Assembly (NCBI RefSeq): GCF_921293095.1
Contig: NC_060247.1
Location: 115,277,111-115,341,110 of the forward strand
Direction: 5' to 3'
Length of the DNA stretch: 64,000 nt
From: Ischnura elegans
Taxonomy: Eukaryota; Arthropoda; Insecta; Odonata; Coenagrionidae
Translations under genes and position numbers: made by a program
The notes under the pieces: model-generated
Seen by the model: the letters and a program-made list of their open reading frames with translations, nothing else
The model's database searches: none
What the model was told of the DNA's origin: nothing
Shown here: positions 19,372-31,199 of the stretch, piece by piece
How the letters are laid out: each line of letters starts with the position of its first letter
How positions within the stretch are numbered: the first letter of the stretch is position 1

Positions 19372-22221
19372 CGAACTGTTGGGATGAAAAAGTGCTGACG
19401 AATTTCAGTCTCTTGATTTATTGGTACTTACTACGAAAACTCTAATATAATTAACTGAAGTAATTCTTTCTTGAAACTAGGGAAAGACTGGACAATGTTA
19501 GAGTAACTCGAATATATGCTTACAAAACCAAATGAATAAGTACCGTAGAACCCTACAGCTCATTGATAGGTAACAAATGTAATAATAATAAGCGGATAGT
19601 TTTATCTCCTATATTTTTGCTGTAGGTAAAGAATGTAAGGAACAGCAACAGAAAAAGGGGATTTTTTTTTATCCTATTAAGTTACTTAAAAGTGAAATTT
19701 TGAGCAAGTGGGCTACTTCGAAGAAGTTCCATATTATATTTTCCACACTTCAGGAAATACTAATTATTATGTCTATTAAATCGGAGATTTCACCACTTAA
19801 AAATTTCATCAGGTTGTTTTACACGAATAAATAACGGGAAAATTTGTTTTCCTTATAATGCTAAATAAAAAAGATACAATACCACTTAGAGTAAAGTCTT
19901 ACGTACCCAAACAGGCTATGCAATCCTTACACGAAAGAGTCACAACTTCGCTTTCGCCGCTCTCCTCCAAAAGACGGGCTTCAACAACATAGGCCTTCGA
20001 TCGAACCTACGAATACGATCACGGACGATGCATTCATTTTTATCACGCTTTACCACGTAACTTATAGCATCATCGCCGTATTCTTCTCGTCTGACTCTAT
20101 GTGAATAAAAGGATTTAGAAACGTTGACATCAACTAATACCCTAAGAAAATCAATTTCCACTCGTGGTGATACACTCACCTAGCCATCTTCACTCCCCGG
20201 GTCTCAGAATTTATGTAGTTACTATTAATTCAGTAGTTACTATTTATACCTATGAATGTAAACATTGAGGCAGTTGAAAATTTAGGCAAGTTTCTCGCGT
20301 CTCCCTTATCGAAACCAGGATCCATGATGCCCACGGAAGCAAAATAATATCCCCAGTAACTTTTTCACTCTTCGGAAAAGCACGTCACGGCGATATTATG
20401 TTCACTTCTCAAAGTGAAACGCTAACGAAGTGCCGATCCGTGCTGAAGATCTTGCAAATCCGCCGAACCCCCATGAATTTCATGGGACCGCCGCATGGTT
20501 GCATGAGCTGACGTCATATTTCCGTCAGCCAATGGAAATACGTATTGAGGTGGGAGTGTCTGCTGATGAGAAAAGCTTCCTTTTCTTGCCATTAAAAAAC
20601 ATTCCATGGAAAATTATTACATATAATAAACGTTTTACGTATATATTTATCCTTATTGATTTTTTAGAACATATTTGAAGGCAAATTAAAATTTTGTCCA
20701 GAGGTCTATTCTTTGTGAACAAATCCATGCGATTTATATACGTCATCATTTGTTTTGGAACTGTCTTCTACGCGCCAACATGCCATGGCCAGGTTCAGCC
20801 TGATACGTTTGGTCGGTAAACGAAAATTCTTTAATATATATGCAATAAAAATGCATAAGTGGTTTAATAAGAAATAGTCGGAAGTCGGTTAATAGAAACG
20901 GAACTCCCAAATATTCACTCGAATGAGTTTAAAAATTATTCTATTTTCCTTGTTGCTTAAATCGTATTTTTGGGTCCGATTTGAAATGCGACAAGATTAT
21001 CTTCACTGCGTACCGAGAATCTTGGTTGCGTATAATAAAGGTATTCAATAACAACTTCATAGCGCTCGCGTTTTTTTTGCGTTTCCAAGTATATTATTAT
21101 CTCAAAAACATAAATGTCTATACTTTCAAAGTATATATACTTCGCACATATAAATATTGAATTTTACGGCATTTTTGCAACCTTTTTTTTCATTGCTTCC
21201 GTTCTTTAATATTACCGGAAAAGTAGTATTTTGCATAGATTAATATACATAAAACATACCGATGTATTGTCTCCGCGATCCCTAGGAAATAATTATGTCC
21301 ACATTTGGATCCGTATTTTAGGACTGAATTTTTTCGCCATGAACCCCTCCTTCGAAAATATATTTCAATGTCGCGGTAGACAAGTTCAATTACCCCGAAA
21401 GGCCTTTTTTCGCATTTTCCATTGAATTTTCAGATATATAACATGACTGTTTTCAAGAAAAAAATATCCAGAAACGAAGGCATTCCACTTAAAAATGGAC
21501 ACTGAATGATCCACATCAACCACGTAAGATCGGAATTAAGCTCTCGGTAAGGACTTTCTTGACCACCAAAGTCACTTACCCCTCACTCCGCAACATAAAA
21601 TTATGAAACTTGTTTTAACCTTGTCGAGCTTGAAAGTCCTTCGCTTATGACTAATGCTTTGGAAAGCAATGGAATTATTGCAAGATGATGACACTGCCGC
21701 ACTTCAATTCGCAATATTCATCTTGCCTAAATGTCCGAAACAGACTAAAATAAACTTCAAGGAAATTGAATACGCCATCTTGAACTGCTACAAAGCAGGT
21801 AGCATGGTGTAGGTACAAATGAGTTCCAAATGAATGTCCAACTGGTACAAATCAGTTTCAAAACGGATGAACGGGTGGTACAAACGAGTTCCATAGCAGT
21901 TTCCAATGGAAATCCAAAGCAGTTCAAAATGTGATACAAATGAGTTGATGACATGCTAGGACGCTATGACGTCATTAACTGCTGTGTGCCGTGTTTCAAT
22001 TCCACAGCAGTTCGAAAGCACATACAGATCAGTGGTACAAAGCAAATAGATGACAGTTCCAAATGACTCACACAGCAGAAAATTTTCCCTGAGAAGGAAC
22101 CAAACTCACTAAGATTTGCGAAGTTTTCGCACTTTCGCTTGTGGCCACACTCGCGCCAACGACTGAAAAAAGTGCGCAATTTGTTAGACCACCTTTGTTA
22201 ATGTTGTTTATTCAGACTTAC

Positions 22222-22454
22222 TCCTCGTCCCTGAGGAGTTTCGTGTCCTGGGTGATCTTGGATGGTGCGCCTTGCGCGGGACGATGCAGCTGGTAGTGGC
22301 CGTGGTGCGCGGGAGAGGGCACCTCTGGGCTGCGTGGGTGGTGCGGGCCGCGCATGTTAAGCTGTTGGTGCACGCGGTGTCCGTCCACTTGGACATCGGT
22401 GCCCTGCACCCACCCGCCCGCCACAAGGAGGAGCACCACCGTGCCCCACGCCAT
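22222..22454 (-). CDS. MCFD2: MCFD2-like EF-hand protein, exon 1 (signal peptide)
   Basis: I chose the ATG at 22454 because it opens a typical signal peptide, MAWGTVVLLLVAGGWVQG, with small residues at the expected cleavage site, followed by a hydrophilic, histidine- and proline-rich segment (HHPRSPEVPSPAHHGHYQLH). The frame is open upstream to 22541, but the text TCTTTCAG just before the ATG looks like an acceptor, so a 5' untranslated exon may lie further up. The exon ends with two bases of a glutamate codon before GTAAGT. The joined four exons give 212 codons: signal peptide, variable linker, two EF-hands and a basic tail. The protein should act in the ER lumen or early secretory pathway. 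Confidence 0.85.
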
Positions 22455-23417
22455 AGGTGCCGCCGATCTGAAAGACGGAGCCGAGTGATAGCCGTCCGTT
22501 TCAAAATTAAAGCGATGCGAGTTTGAAATATCGTATCTCACAGTAAGATATTATTGTTTTAGAATAACGTCCATTGGCAGATTTTGGGGGAGGGGAACGG
22601 AAGTACGTGCTCCCCCCAAGACGATGGAAAAATACATATGCACAAACAGGTAAACCATGAGCTCTGTGATATTTCTCCACTTAACGCCGATTAAAAAAAA
22701 ATCTTTGCAGGAGAATGATATCAGATCGTTTGAATGGACTGGCTTCAATCCATCAAGACATTTTGCCAAAAGTAAACAAAAATCTGGACATCTTTAGTAG
22801 GAAACATAAGAGAAAACTGTCCTTATTATTTATTTATCTTCTTAATAGCGATAAAATGGCCACGTTAAAAATATAATTGTCAGGACCTATTTTATTATTT
22901 ATGAAACAAATGGCAGAAAAAAGTTATCTCCGATATGAGTGTATTGTCACTAGTCTGTTTGTGGGAGTAGAAAACCTGTGGTAATACTACGTAAAAAATA
23001 TTCACCTCAAAGGGCGTAAGATGGTAAATATTACGTTTTTAAACTGCGAGTTAGGTTTAGAGCTCGCGCTTTGCTTGCCGAAGGAGGAAATTACTTTAAT
23101 TTTTCATCCCTATCATCTTTTTTTCATGTAGGTTGTAGACCTTAATAGGCAGATTTTAAAATTTAACTACTTGAGAGCCTAAGGGTACGGTAACTATCTT
23201 TTTCCTATGGTGAAATGTGAAAAACTGCCTTAGTTCCTCAGCTCGAGTTTCGTTCAATTTTTACAGGCGTTTTTTTAGTGCACCAGTGTCAAACTGAGGT
23301 GTAAAGTTTGATACTTGAATCGCTTTAATTTTAAGTTGGTCGGGCGCCTTGGTTTGCTGTTTTTCTTACTCCGTGCAAATAGCTGTACTGGGCTAAAGTT
23401 GGCAACCTAAATGTATG
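22455..23417. other. Upstream region of the MCFD2-like gene
   Basis: The promoter and any 5' untranslated exon should lie here on the minus strand. GC content is raised at 22250-22500 and falls after 22550. I see no clear TATA box or initiator and no repeat with defined ends. Confidence 0.4.
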
Positions 23418-23425
23418 CTATAGAT

Positions 23426-23821
23426 CAGGGGTGTCAAACTCATTCACCTTGGCGGGCCACATTAGCCAACTCATACAGCTCGAGGGCCGCATATGTATTT
23501 CAGGACCAATAACAGGAGAATTATATAAAATACAGGAATAATTTAAGTACATAGTCGTGCCTCGACAAGTATCGCTAGATTAGGCGGCCAAGATGATAAA
23601 ATGTAGACAATTTGTGAAAGAGAGCATTTTCGGAGTAGGAATGCATGTGGATAATATGGATGAAGTGCCAGTAAGTTTTGATATTCCAACTGAGAGAGCT
23701 GTAAATCTTAAAGGAGCAAAGGAAGTGTCCATTGCGATTGAAGAAGTCTTGCTGCCGCGGGCCGCAGATTGTAAGGGAGCGGGCCGAATGCGGCCCACGG
23801 GCCGCGTGTTTGACACACCTG
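23426..23821. mobile_element. hAT-type element with captured pogo-like fragment
   Basis: The ends are CAGGGGTGTCAAACTCA and, inverted, CAGGTGTGTCAAACACG, a common hAT style. The flanks CTATAGAT (23418-23425) and TTATAGAT (23822-23829) match at 7 of 8 bases. GGGCCGC-rich text lies just inside both ends. The middle encodes a fragment resembling a pogo/Tigger DDE transposase, which is unexpected in a hAT element. Confidence 0.75.
23625..23740 (+). pseudogene. pogo/Tigger-like DDE transposase fragment
   Basis: The frame reads NMDEVPVSFDIPTERAVNLK followed by GAKEVSI. Tigger/JRK-type transposases have 'NMDETPVxFDMPxNxTVxxKGxKTV' at the position of a catalytic acidic residue (the D of MDE). The fragment is about 38 residues. 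It keeps the acidic residue but has V for the usual T (MDEV), and nothing else of the enzyme is present. It lies wholly inside the hAT-type ends at 23426 and 23821. Confidence 0.65.
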
Positions 23822-23829
23822 TTATAGAT

Positions 23830-24495
23830 AGTGTTAGTTTTCCAAATTGGTCGTTATCTCCTGTTAAAAAAATGCGTAAATTTTTTTAATGATAACTCAA
23901 AAATCGCTATTACTCATTTTCGTTGATAGTACCACACTTTTTGTAAGTAAAAAATATGACAAAATTGGGACCAAAACCTCCATATGGCGAGTAATATCAA
24001 TTTTCGTCGATCAGATGACCTAGATAACCGCAGAAGGGCATAACTTTTTTATTAATAGTGTGATATAGATTTGGACCTTTTGTTCTATTTTTGTTTTCAT
24101 GCGAATGACTCGTTTAAACATTTTTAGCAGATGATGCTTGCTGTAAATTTACCGAAATTATCATGGTAATTTCTCCCCATTTGACCATTCCCGGGGTGGA
24201 CAATGTCCACTGATCATGTATCCACTTTTTAATATTATTCATTATCCCATATTTGCATAAAATTAGTCTCCATAACCGTTTGATTCTGAAATCAGCCTGA
24301 TTTTTCGCAAAATTAAAAACTACAGAGCTCGGGCGGCAGTAGTTAATATCATCCGATTTGAAAAAAAATTGTGTGCGAGATCCTGTTATCATTTCGCAAC
24401 TTTCTCGCATAGGGCAAATTTGATCAGGAAAGAAACCTTTTTTCGGCCCACCCTAGTGGACATGGCAGAAGAGTATTCAGCACTCCTCAACTTAA
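23830..24495. other. AT-rich sequence without a gene
   Basis: No recognisable protein, RNA gene or element boundary. Confidence 0.35.
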
Positions 24496-24721
24496 AGGCC
24501 GTTTTACACGGTACACGGAATTACGCAATCTGACGTACGTGCGAGGGCGCAGTCAAAATTGCGTCGTGTAAAGCGGTGAATTGCTAGAACACATGCGTGG
24601 ATGCGAGACGGCAAAATAGCCCCTGTTCTAATTTCATTCATGCATTCGAGCAATTCCACGCCATTTTAGAAAGAAATGCTGCTCCAACCTGCACAATTCC
24701 GTGCCCCGTGTAAAACGGCCT
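24496..24721. mobile_element. PIF/Harbinger-like MITE, copy 3, with TAA TSD
   Basis: AGGCCGTTTTACACGGTACA at the left and CCGTGTAAAACGGCCT at the right form the terminal repeat. TAA lies immediately outside both ends (24493-24495 and 24722-24724), the 3-bp duplication typical of PIF/Harbinger. It is 226 bp, internally similar to 17708-17934. Confidence 0.82.
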
Positions 24722-24780
24722 TAAGATCTCCGTTGAGTACCTGAGGGTGTTTATTCAACCTGCCCTTAGGATGAATCATG

Positions 24781-25065
24781 GGTGTACCCAGCGTGGGGCA
24801 GCTGCGAAAAGATCGGAAGCGAAAATAAATTTAGTGCAAAACGAAAGTTTTGAACAAATTTTCTTTTGAAGAAAAATTATATTAGTTTAAGACATGGAAA
24901 TAAAATAAAAATCATAAATTTTCAAGCAGAAAATTTTAATAAAACTAATCAATCGCTGTAATGATATTCGTAAGATTTTGGTTTCAGTAACCTTTTATGT
25001 GCTAAAATATTACTACTTGAACGACCACGGCTTCTCCTCCCTCTTGTTTTGATCCTGGGTACGCT
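24781..25065 (+). repeat. Dispersed repeat, copy 1 (partner at 49565)
   Basis: Shared blocks are AAAACGAAAGTT, AATCGCTGTAAT, CTTGAACGACCACGGCTT and TTTTGATCCTGGGTAC. The left end holds GTGTACCCAGCG, and the right end TCCTGGGTACGCTC is its inverse, so this is probably a MITE of about 280 bp. The class is unknown. Confidence 0.6.
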
Positions 25066-25094
25066 CTTGGGTTAAATAAACGCCCTCTTGTATA

Positions 25095-25386
25095 CAGTGG
25101 CACAGCGAAGGGGGTGTTTTGAGGGATGAACCCCCACCCCCAGAGCTCAGAGACATTTTGAAGTTGAAAACATTTTACTTAATTGCTTTAATACTACTTA
25201 AAGAATAGTGTAAGGATTTATAAAATATCTCTCAGAAAGCCGTAAAACTCACTATTTATCCTAATTTTTCTCTGGTGGGGCCCCCGCACCTCCCGCTTAC
25301 CGTGGCGGGTATTCCATACCCCCAGACACCCCGCTATTAGTTGCGCTTGAAACCCCTCCCAGCCTTAATTCTTAGCTGCGCCCCTG
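25095..25386. mobile_element. hAT-type MITE, CAGTGGC family, perfect 8-bp TSD
   Basis: Starts CAGTGGCACAGCGAAGGGGG. The right end inverted starts CAGGGGCGCAGCTAAG. CTTGTATA flanks both sides exactly (25087-25094 and 25387-25394). No coding capacity. Confidence 0.88.
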
Positions 25387-25394
25387 CTTGTATA

Positions 25395-27590
25395 CAGCAC
25401 ATTCAAAATTTTAGTTAATAACTTTTCATTATAGGTCTCTTAACCGAAATTCATATTTTTGATGATATAACCTATCGAGTTAGTATCTTGTCAATGTTAT
25501 TCCTCTCGTGCGCAAATATTCCATCGCAAGTAATGGGTACAAATGGATCGCTCTGCGCTTATCGCCGCCTTGCGTACATTTTTGAAAACGAATTAAGACG
25601 GGCGTGAAGTTGCAGCATAAGTCAAGGCTCCATGGGACGGTCTGAGAAGGCCCTCTCTATGTGTTCTCCTTAGTCGGGACACTTTGGAAATATTCAGAAA
25701 ACACCGCAGTGAGCATTAGGTTCGTCTCTCTCTCTCTGTTGCATCGTTCAAATTACTTCCATTCGGGCTAACTTTTCTTCTTATGACCAAGGGGTGGTCT
25801 GGCGTGATTGCGGGGATTGATAGGGCACTCCCTCCGGGAAATTCGGGGGTCCTCCGCCGAAAAATTTTAGGAAGTTGCTACCCCGGAAATATATTTTGAC
25901 GATTTTCTGGCTCTTAAAAACTATATAAAAGTTACTCTTCCTTTCCACCCGACCCACGCGCCACTACCCCTTTTTTGAAGACAATGTAAGTACGGAAATC
26001 CAAAATCCTCTCCATGCTCTTACACCCGTATCCCATCTCTTCGACCAAACTCCGTCCCTGGCATTTCCACCCCTTGACCCTCTCCTCAGACCGTTGTTTT
26101 TTTATTTAAAAAATGATTTTGTGTGTGACCATTTATTCTCTGTCTTCTATGCATTTGTACCAGATTATGACGCACCACGTCGAAATCTAGGTCGTACATT
26201 AAATATTTATGTGGAATCACAAAGTTTTCTTTTCATTATGCATAAAAGTTAATCAAATATATCAATTTCGCAAGAAAAAAATACTACGAAAAGTGAGAAT
26301 TCCGTGGCTTATAAAATAAAAAAATACTATGGTTCTATTATCTATTTAGTGAATTTGTTTCTTGAAACTGCTCTGTAATCTGAAAAAAAAACTCTAAAAT
26401 AACATTTTCGAATAGCCCTTTTAAGAAAGAATCAGATCCTCTCTTATCTTCCGATACCTTTATTTCATTTATTATTTAAATAATTTTGGTACACAGAGTA
26501 TGTTGTAAGTAAAGAAACTAATGACAAATTATAAATTTAACTGCAAAAAAACTTTGACTTAAGTAATCTGAGAATTTTTTTAATAACTCCTCTCATATAC
26601 TCTTCACGATAGACGCGAGCGTTGTGGGCCCCCCCTAATCTCGGGGCCCTCGGCGATCACCGACCATCCGACCTGACCAGATCGTCTCTGTTATGACCCC
26701 AAGGCCAATTAGTGAGTCTCTTTGACTACAGCTCGCACCGTATATTTACCATTAAGTCGATTTTTGGGAACTTTTGAAAATTTTTATAGTATCTAAAGAC
26801 GATGCTCAAAGCCGTTGCGAGCGAGGGAGGGGTATCTAAGACGGTGGCGATTTGGTATGGGGAGGGTGGCGGCTGACCCCCCGTAATTTTTTGAAAAATT
26901 GAGGTGGTAATCTGTATGTTGGCTATCAAATAATAAAAATTTTCATTTCACCAACATAATAAAAAACGTTGGAGCAACATATATTATAATCTATTTATTT
27001 AATATAAATAACATAAACTTCTATCAATTGTCGCATTAATTTCTAAATCTGCTTTTTTAAATTTGAAGTGTATTCGTTTAAATGTTATATTGGATATTTT
27101 ATGCACTGTAAAATTAATTTTTTATACTCAGCCACTTTTGTATCTGTTGCACATCTCATCTTTTAGTATGATAAGTCTTGAACATGGAAAATAACGCTGG
27201 CTAGTATGTTTTTTCTACATGACCTACCTCAAGAGTTCATATTTAGGTGTTACGTAAATTAATTTCTCAAAGTTGCATCTGAATTATCAGATTCATTTCA
27301 CGTTCTCAATCCGTCGGCGTTACTTCGTTGTGTCGCGGTGGTAGCGGATGAGATGCAGGTGCCACGATGACAGATGGCGGACGCTCACAAGAGAGGGAGG
27401 GTGACGTCACGGCTATCAGGCAGATGCATCTGCGGCGAACGATGGACTAAGCTGACGAAAGTGTCATCGACAGGTTTAACGGATCGCATTACGAGGGAGA
27501 GTGTCACTGGACCTGTGTAGTTCACACATTCAGGGGTCAAGAATGATCGCTGCTTTTCCCGGCGAATTGTATCGTGGAAAGTCATTCGAG
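25395..27590. other. AT-rich intergenic sequence
   Basis: Contains decayed element text at 26800-26900 (GCCGTTGCGAGCGAGGGAGG) and C-rich tracts at 26630. No gene or RNA was recognised. Confidence 0.35.
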
Positions 27591-27742
27591 GTTTCCACGA
27601 GGGTCAGGTCCATCAGGGCCGACGTTTCGACGAACGAGTCGGCCCTCATCAACAAGGCATCCCTACCCATTGCTCTGATGACGATCGACGACTTTTTCAT
27701 CGAAACGTCTGCCGTGTTGGAGAACCCTACCCGGTGGAAATC
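27591..27742. repeat. Foldback pair D of the CGTTTCG module
   Basis: The left arm has GGTTTCCACGAGGGTCAGG followed after a short spacer by GGCCGACGTTTCG. The right arm, read on the minus strand, has GGATTTCCACCGGGTAGGG and then GGCAGACGTTTCG. Between them lie hairpin-forming segments; on the minus strand one reads GUUGAUGAG...GUCGAAAC, and on the plus strand another reads CUCUGAUGACG...AUCGAAAC. The pair shares layout with 29373-29635, 40044-40230 and 42911-43119. Confidence 0.65.
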
Positions 27743-27849
27743 CCGAATAACCTTCCACCATTCAGGGTTCAGCCTCTCTAGTTCCATTCTCTGAGGCACC
27801 TCGCATAGCTGAGAATTTCAGTGTGAGGTTGTTCGAAGATTTCATCTGA

Positions 27850-27925
27850 GATTTGAACATAGGACTCTCCCATGAGCAGCCAAGTGTTCTGCCCACTGGA
27901 CTACCGCACTCGCCTCCCACCCCCA
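27850..27925 (-). repeat. tRNA-like SINE head
   Basis: The minus strand has GCGGTAGTCCAGTGGGCAG (box A-like) and, at tRNA distance, TATGTTCAAATCTC (box B-like). It runs on into the foldback pair at 27591-27742. There is no proper acceptor stem, so a tRNA gene is unlikely. Confidence 0.5.
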
Positions 27926-27929
27926 AAAA

Positions 27930-29372
27930 ATGAAGGGTAGGCTAATCTAGTATGTCGGACCCCCTAATTAAAATTTACCAATTTATTATTTAAGTTGTTA
28001 TCGAAATTCATGCTGCTTATTATATTTAGCAAAAGGAATATAATGGTAAAGCTTAGAAAAAAGATTATTCAATGGAATGTGTGAATTAAAAATCTTTGGC
28101 CATATTACGTTATCATCATCATTGACCAGAATCTTGGGATTGCTTTGACACAGCTCCATTCAACATCTGTTACTCTTATCGGATGAAAAGATAGTAACAC
28201 ACTGATATCAATGCACGGCAATCAACTTTTCTGAATTCAATTGGAATATTATGGTCACAGGATCGCTAGCATACTCATTTGAAATATGAGGGTTGATATT
28301 TATCTTGTGTGGTTAAAATAATATATAGTAATAATATTCATGACAAAAATCCCTCGTTGTTCATCAAAACGAATGCTTTGATGGGTTTAATGACATTTTA
28401 TCGGGATTATCACCAGGTGATTGAGCTTTAGAAACCCATTGACCGGGAGAAAATTTCATTATTTCGATCCCCGAGGAAGGAATTAAATAATAATTAATGG
28501 AATTTTTCATTTAACTCCGGTAAGCAGGACCAAAAGTATAACATTTAAAGATCCCAGAGCTAAAGGAATTTCGGCTTTTGCTAAACGACCAAGATTGAAT
28601 TAACAAAATTTCTGATCACGTGAGGTAATTAACGGGTGCATCTGTGCATCTCTTGCTCCCCAACCCCGTAATGCTACTTTCGGTTGCGTCCTACACGTTC
28701 TTTGCATCGTTTTCTAATTACCGAACCGTGCAAATGCGCTCAGCGCCACCTAGCACCCATTCCTCGCCCTCTGCTAACTCTAACACCTCCCGATAATATC
28801 CTCATTCATTCTGCCATTTTTGAAAATCTTTGTGCGCGCTTTGTGCGAGGTGAAGGCCGATTTGGTGACTTCCAGATCCAATACGGCATTTTTTCGAAAC
28901 TTCATTTTCACAGGTAAATAAATGACCCCAAAATAACCTTGCTGTCCTTTTAACCCTTTATAACCAAATGTTGCTTCTAAGGAACATCAAAAATGTTTTA
29001 ACTATCAGCTCTATTTAGGAAGTATGTAAACTACCCATTATTTGGTAGAGTGAATTTTAATGGCGAAATATTTAGCTGCCGCGTTACTTATAATTGAGTG
29101 TTAAATTTTCGAGTTTTCAAAATGAAAAATTTTCAAATTTGATTCCTCCCATAATCAGCTCTGGGTTAGAAAGGATTAAGTGTGCTTTCCGACAAATCGT
29201 GTTTCCTCTTACGTTTTTTCATATTTTCCCATTGAGAGGTCAATATGACCATGAATTCCAAGTTTTAAGTTTCCTCTTCTCTGGGTACTATCCTTCCCGA
29301 GCAACGCCGGGTGGCCGGCTAGTTGGAAATAAAAGAAACTGAGTCAGGCGAGATGTAGCGGAATGACACCCT
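27930..29372. other. AT-rich sequence without a gene
   Basis: I saw only short frames, the largest at 28684-28917, none with a recognisable domain. Confidence 0.35.
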
Positions 29373-29635
29373 GATTTAATGAAAACGAGAGATCACAATT
29401 TTCCACGGATTTATTAACAAAGTACGACGCGTTTCGACCGTAACGTCATTCTCAAAGGCAGACGAGCATACGAGGCAGAATGACCAATGTAAGTTCACAA
29501 CTCAAGAGTAAACTCATTTGCACAAGAGCGCTCAAGGTGGCTGCATTGTACTTGAGAATGACCTTACGGTCGTAACGTGTCGTGCTTGATTAAATTAATT
29601 TGTGGAAAATTGCTATATCTCTTTTTCATTAAATC
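29373..29635. repeat. Foldback pair A of the CGTTTCG module
   Basis: The left arm runs GATTTAATGAAAACGAGAGA, then CAATTTTCCACGG and GTACGACGCGTTTCGACC. The right arm, inverted, runs GATTTAATGAAAAAGAGATA, CAATTTTCCAC and GCACGACACGTTACGACC. The arms also carry GACCTTACGGTC and its variant GACGTTACGGTC, which fold as short hairpins beside CGAAACG. No convincing target duplication was found. Confidence 0.7.
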
Positions 29636-29737
29636 TATTGGAATGGATATCCCCGTTGAAGTCAACATTCACCAATAAGGAAAAGAATCAGGATTTTAAC
29701 TCAGTATATTTACGAGTATTTCACTTGATGGAGTGTT

Positions 29738-29900
29738 TCAGGTTTTCCTGGCGGACGGTGTTGGAAAAACCTTCACGGGTTTTACACCGGGTTTAAATCT
29801 CCTTAATTGGCGGACGTTTCGTTTGATTACTTACTAAACGTCCTCAGGACTGAGGAAGATAGATGCTTATCAGCTCTGAGGACGTTAGATAAGTAGGTAT
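29738..29900. repeat. Single-arm relative E of the CGTTTCG module
   Basis: Contains GGCGGACGTTTCGTTTG followed by AAACGTCCTCAGGAC. On the minus strand this reads CCUGAGGAC, a hairpin GUUU/AAAC and GAAACGUCC, matching CUGANGA...GAAA with N = G. A second partial copy, CTGAGGACGTTAGATAAG, lies at about 29876. Confidence 0.6.
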
Positions 29901-30929
29901 ATATAGTAGTATAAAATCCTCTGCAACACGTGAATCAAAGGTCTGTGGTTCTCCCGGTCAAGGGATTTTTTTTCTCACGGCAATTTTTGTATGTTAGATA
30001 TCTAAAGAAACGTAGGAAAAAATGGATATTTTAAAACAAAAGTCCATGAAGAGAGTCATTTTCTAGTTTTTCCTTTCCCTTATCAATATTGAAGGAGGGG
30101 ATTACGGTGCTGGCCTCAGCTTTTGCCCACTGCGCAGCCACTTTGAGCTCCCTGTGTGCATGAATTTGCTCTTGAGGTGCGAACTGACATCGGTCATTCT
30201 GCCTCGTCCGGCTGTCTGTCTGCCTGCTCCCCCTCACCCCACCCCCCAAAACGATTGTTATGGCTCGCGCCGTGACGGCCCGGCATGGTGGCGTCGCCTC
30301 TCGCCGCCCGCACCAACTACTCGCACTCGAGAAAGAAACATTTGCCTTGCGGTCTGCGACGGAACGGAAAGCCTTTTGGGGGAACACCATCGAATGTCCG
30401 TGTGTGTGGCTGTGCATGCGCCCTTCCATTCGGGCCCTTTAACATCCACGGCAATTACGATCCACTAATCCCCCTCCTCCTACGCTCCCCCATTCATTGT
30501 ATCCTCCGCGCAAAAGGGGAGGGGGCGTGAATGGGGTGATGATGGGATTGCCGCGGGGGCCCTCCCCTTTTCGAAGGGCCTCGCATTGAGATTGGGGGGG
30601 GGGGGGAGGAAATGACACTTTTGTCATCTGTGATGCGTTTCACTTGCCGCCGCACCCATTGTGGTGGCCACCTGCTCCCCATCCCCACCTACCCAGACGA
30701 GAGAGTGCATTCCGTGCGAAGCGAAAACAAACGACGACCGTGTGTGCCCGGCTCCATCCGTTCTCGCTTCGTGTTGTCATCCCTTGTTGAGGGCAGGCGA
30801 GGCCGATTATTATTTATTGGCTTCTGCACGTGCCGCCGAGATTTAAATACCTCGAAATGAAGTGTGGCCCACCCTCTCCCCCCGAGTAAGTATAAACAAG
30901 AGCGTTTAAGGTGGCTTACTGAAATAGGT
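29901..30929. other. GC-rich island without a recognised gene
   Basis: Bases 30060-30880 are much richer in G and C than the surroundings, with overlapping open frames on both strands and a G12 tract at about 30595. No domain, splice pair or codon-like pattern was convincing. It could be an unannotated promoter or first exon, or an old GC-rich repeat. Confidence 0.35.
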
Positions 30930-31195
30930 CAAGAACGAAACCCACAACTTCAATATTACTATAGGAAATAGAAAAAAAGTTGACAAATGAAGCACTTATA
31001 ACGTATGGCATTATTATAGTTTTTGGTATAATTGTTTTGGTCATTTTCACGGGTAGTATCAGTAAAAATTGACTGGTTGTGAGTAAATAAGGGTAGAAGC
31101 GCTCAATTTGACTCACGAAAGCAGGCCAGCATCGAAAACCAAACTTCAGTATAATTATAGTAAATGGAAAAAAGTTTGCGGATGAAATACAAATG
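30930..31195 (-). repeat. Two-copy direct repeat, about 185-bp spacing
   Basis: ACTTCAATATTACTATAGGA with AAATAGAAAAAAAGTTG at 30950 recurs as ACTTCAGTATAATTATAGTA with AAATGGAAAAAAGTTTG at about 31145. It looks like a local duplication. The 95-codon minus frame across it is a by-product. Confidence 0.55.
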
Positions 31196-31199
31196 AATT

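Larger units (their letters stand above)
18276..22093. mobile_element. Large THAP-transposon relic with complex subterminal repeats
   Basis: The left end CTCAGGGAAAAATTTTTGC and the inverse of the right end (CTCAGGGAAAATTTTCTGC) form a terminal repeat of about 20 bp. Inside both ends lie arrays of short motifs in matching inverted orientation: TTTGGAACTGC, CTCATTTGTACC and GAACTGCTTTG. A THAP zinc-finger start is encoded at about 19278-19368. P-type and Kolobok transposases have THAP domains. The rest of the transposase is not recognisable, so the copy is deleted or badly decayed. I could not settle the target duplication. Confidence 0.65.
17581..22221 (-). other. Intron 1 of the MCFD2-like gene (about 4.6 kb), mostly transposons
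   Basis: The intron begins GTAAGTCTG and ends TTCACAG on the minus strand. Reading plus coordinates it holds two adjoining PIF-like MITEs (17708-18267) and a large THAP-element relic (18276-22093) that itself contains a foldback insert. Only about 130 bp at each end of the intron is free of recognisable repeats. Confidence 0.8.

Noticed and set aside
22455-22541. Start of the MCFD2-like protein at the upstream ATG (22541)
   Set aside because: The upstream residues give no signal peptide, and a TCTTTCAG acceptor-like site separates them from the ATG at 22454, which opens a good signal peptide.
27530-27799. 89-codon minus frame as a host protein
   Set aside because: The frame crosses both arms of a foldback pair and the tRNA-like head lies just upstream. 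The open frame follows from the repeated module.
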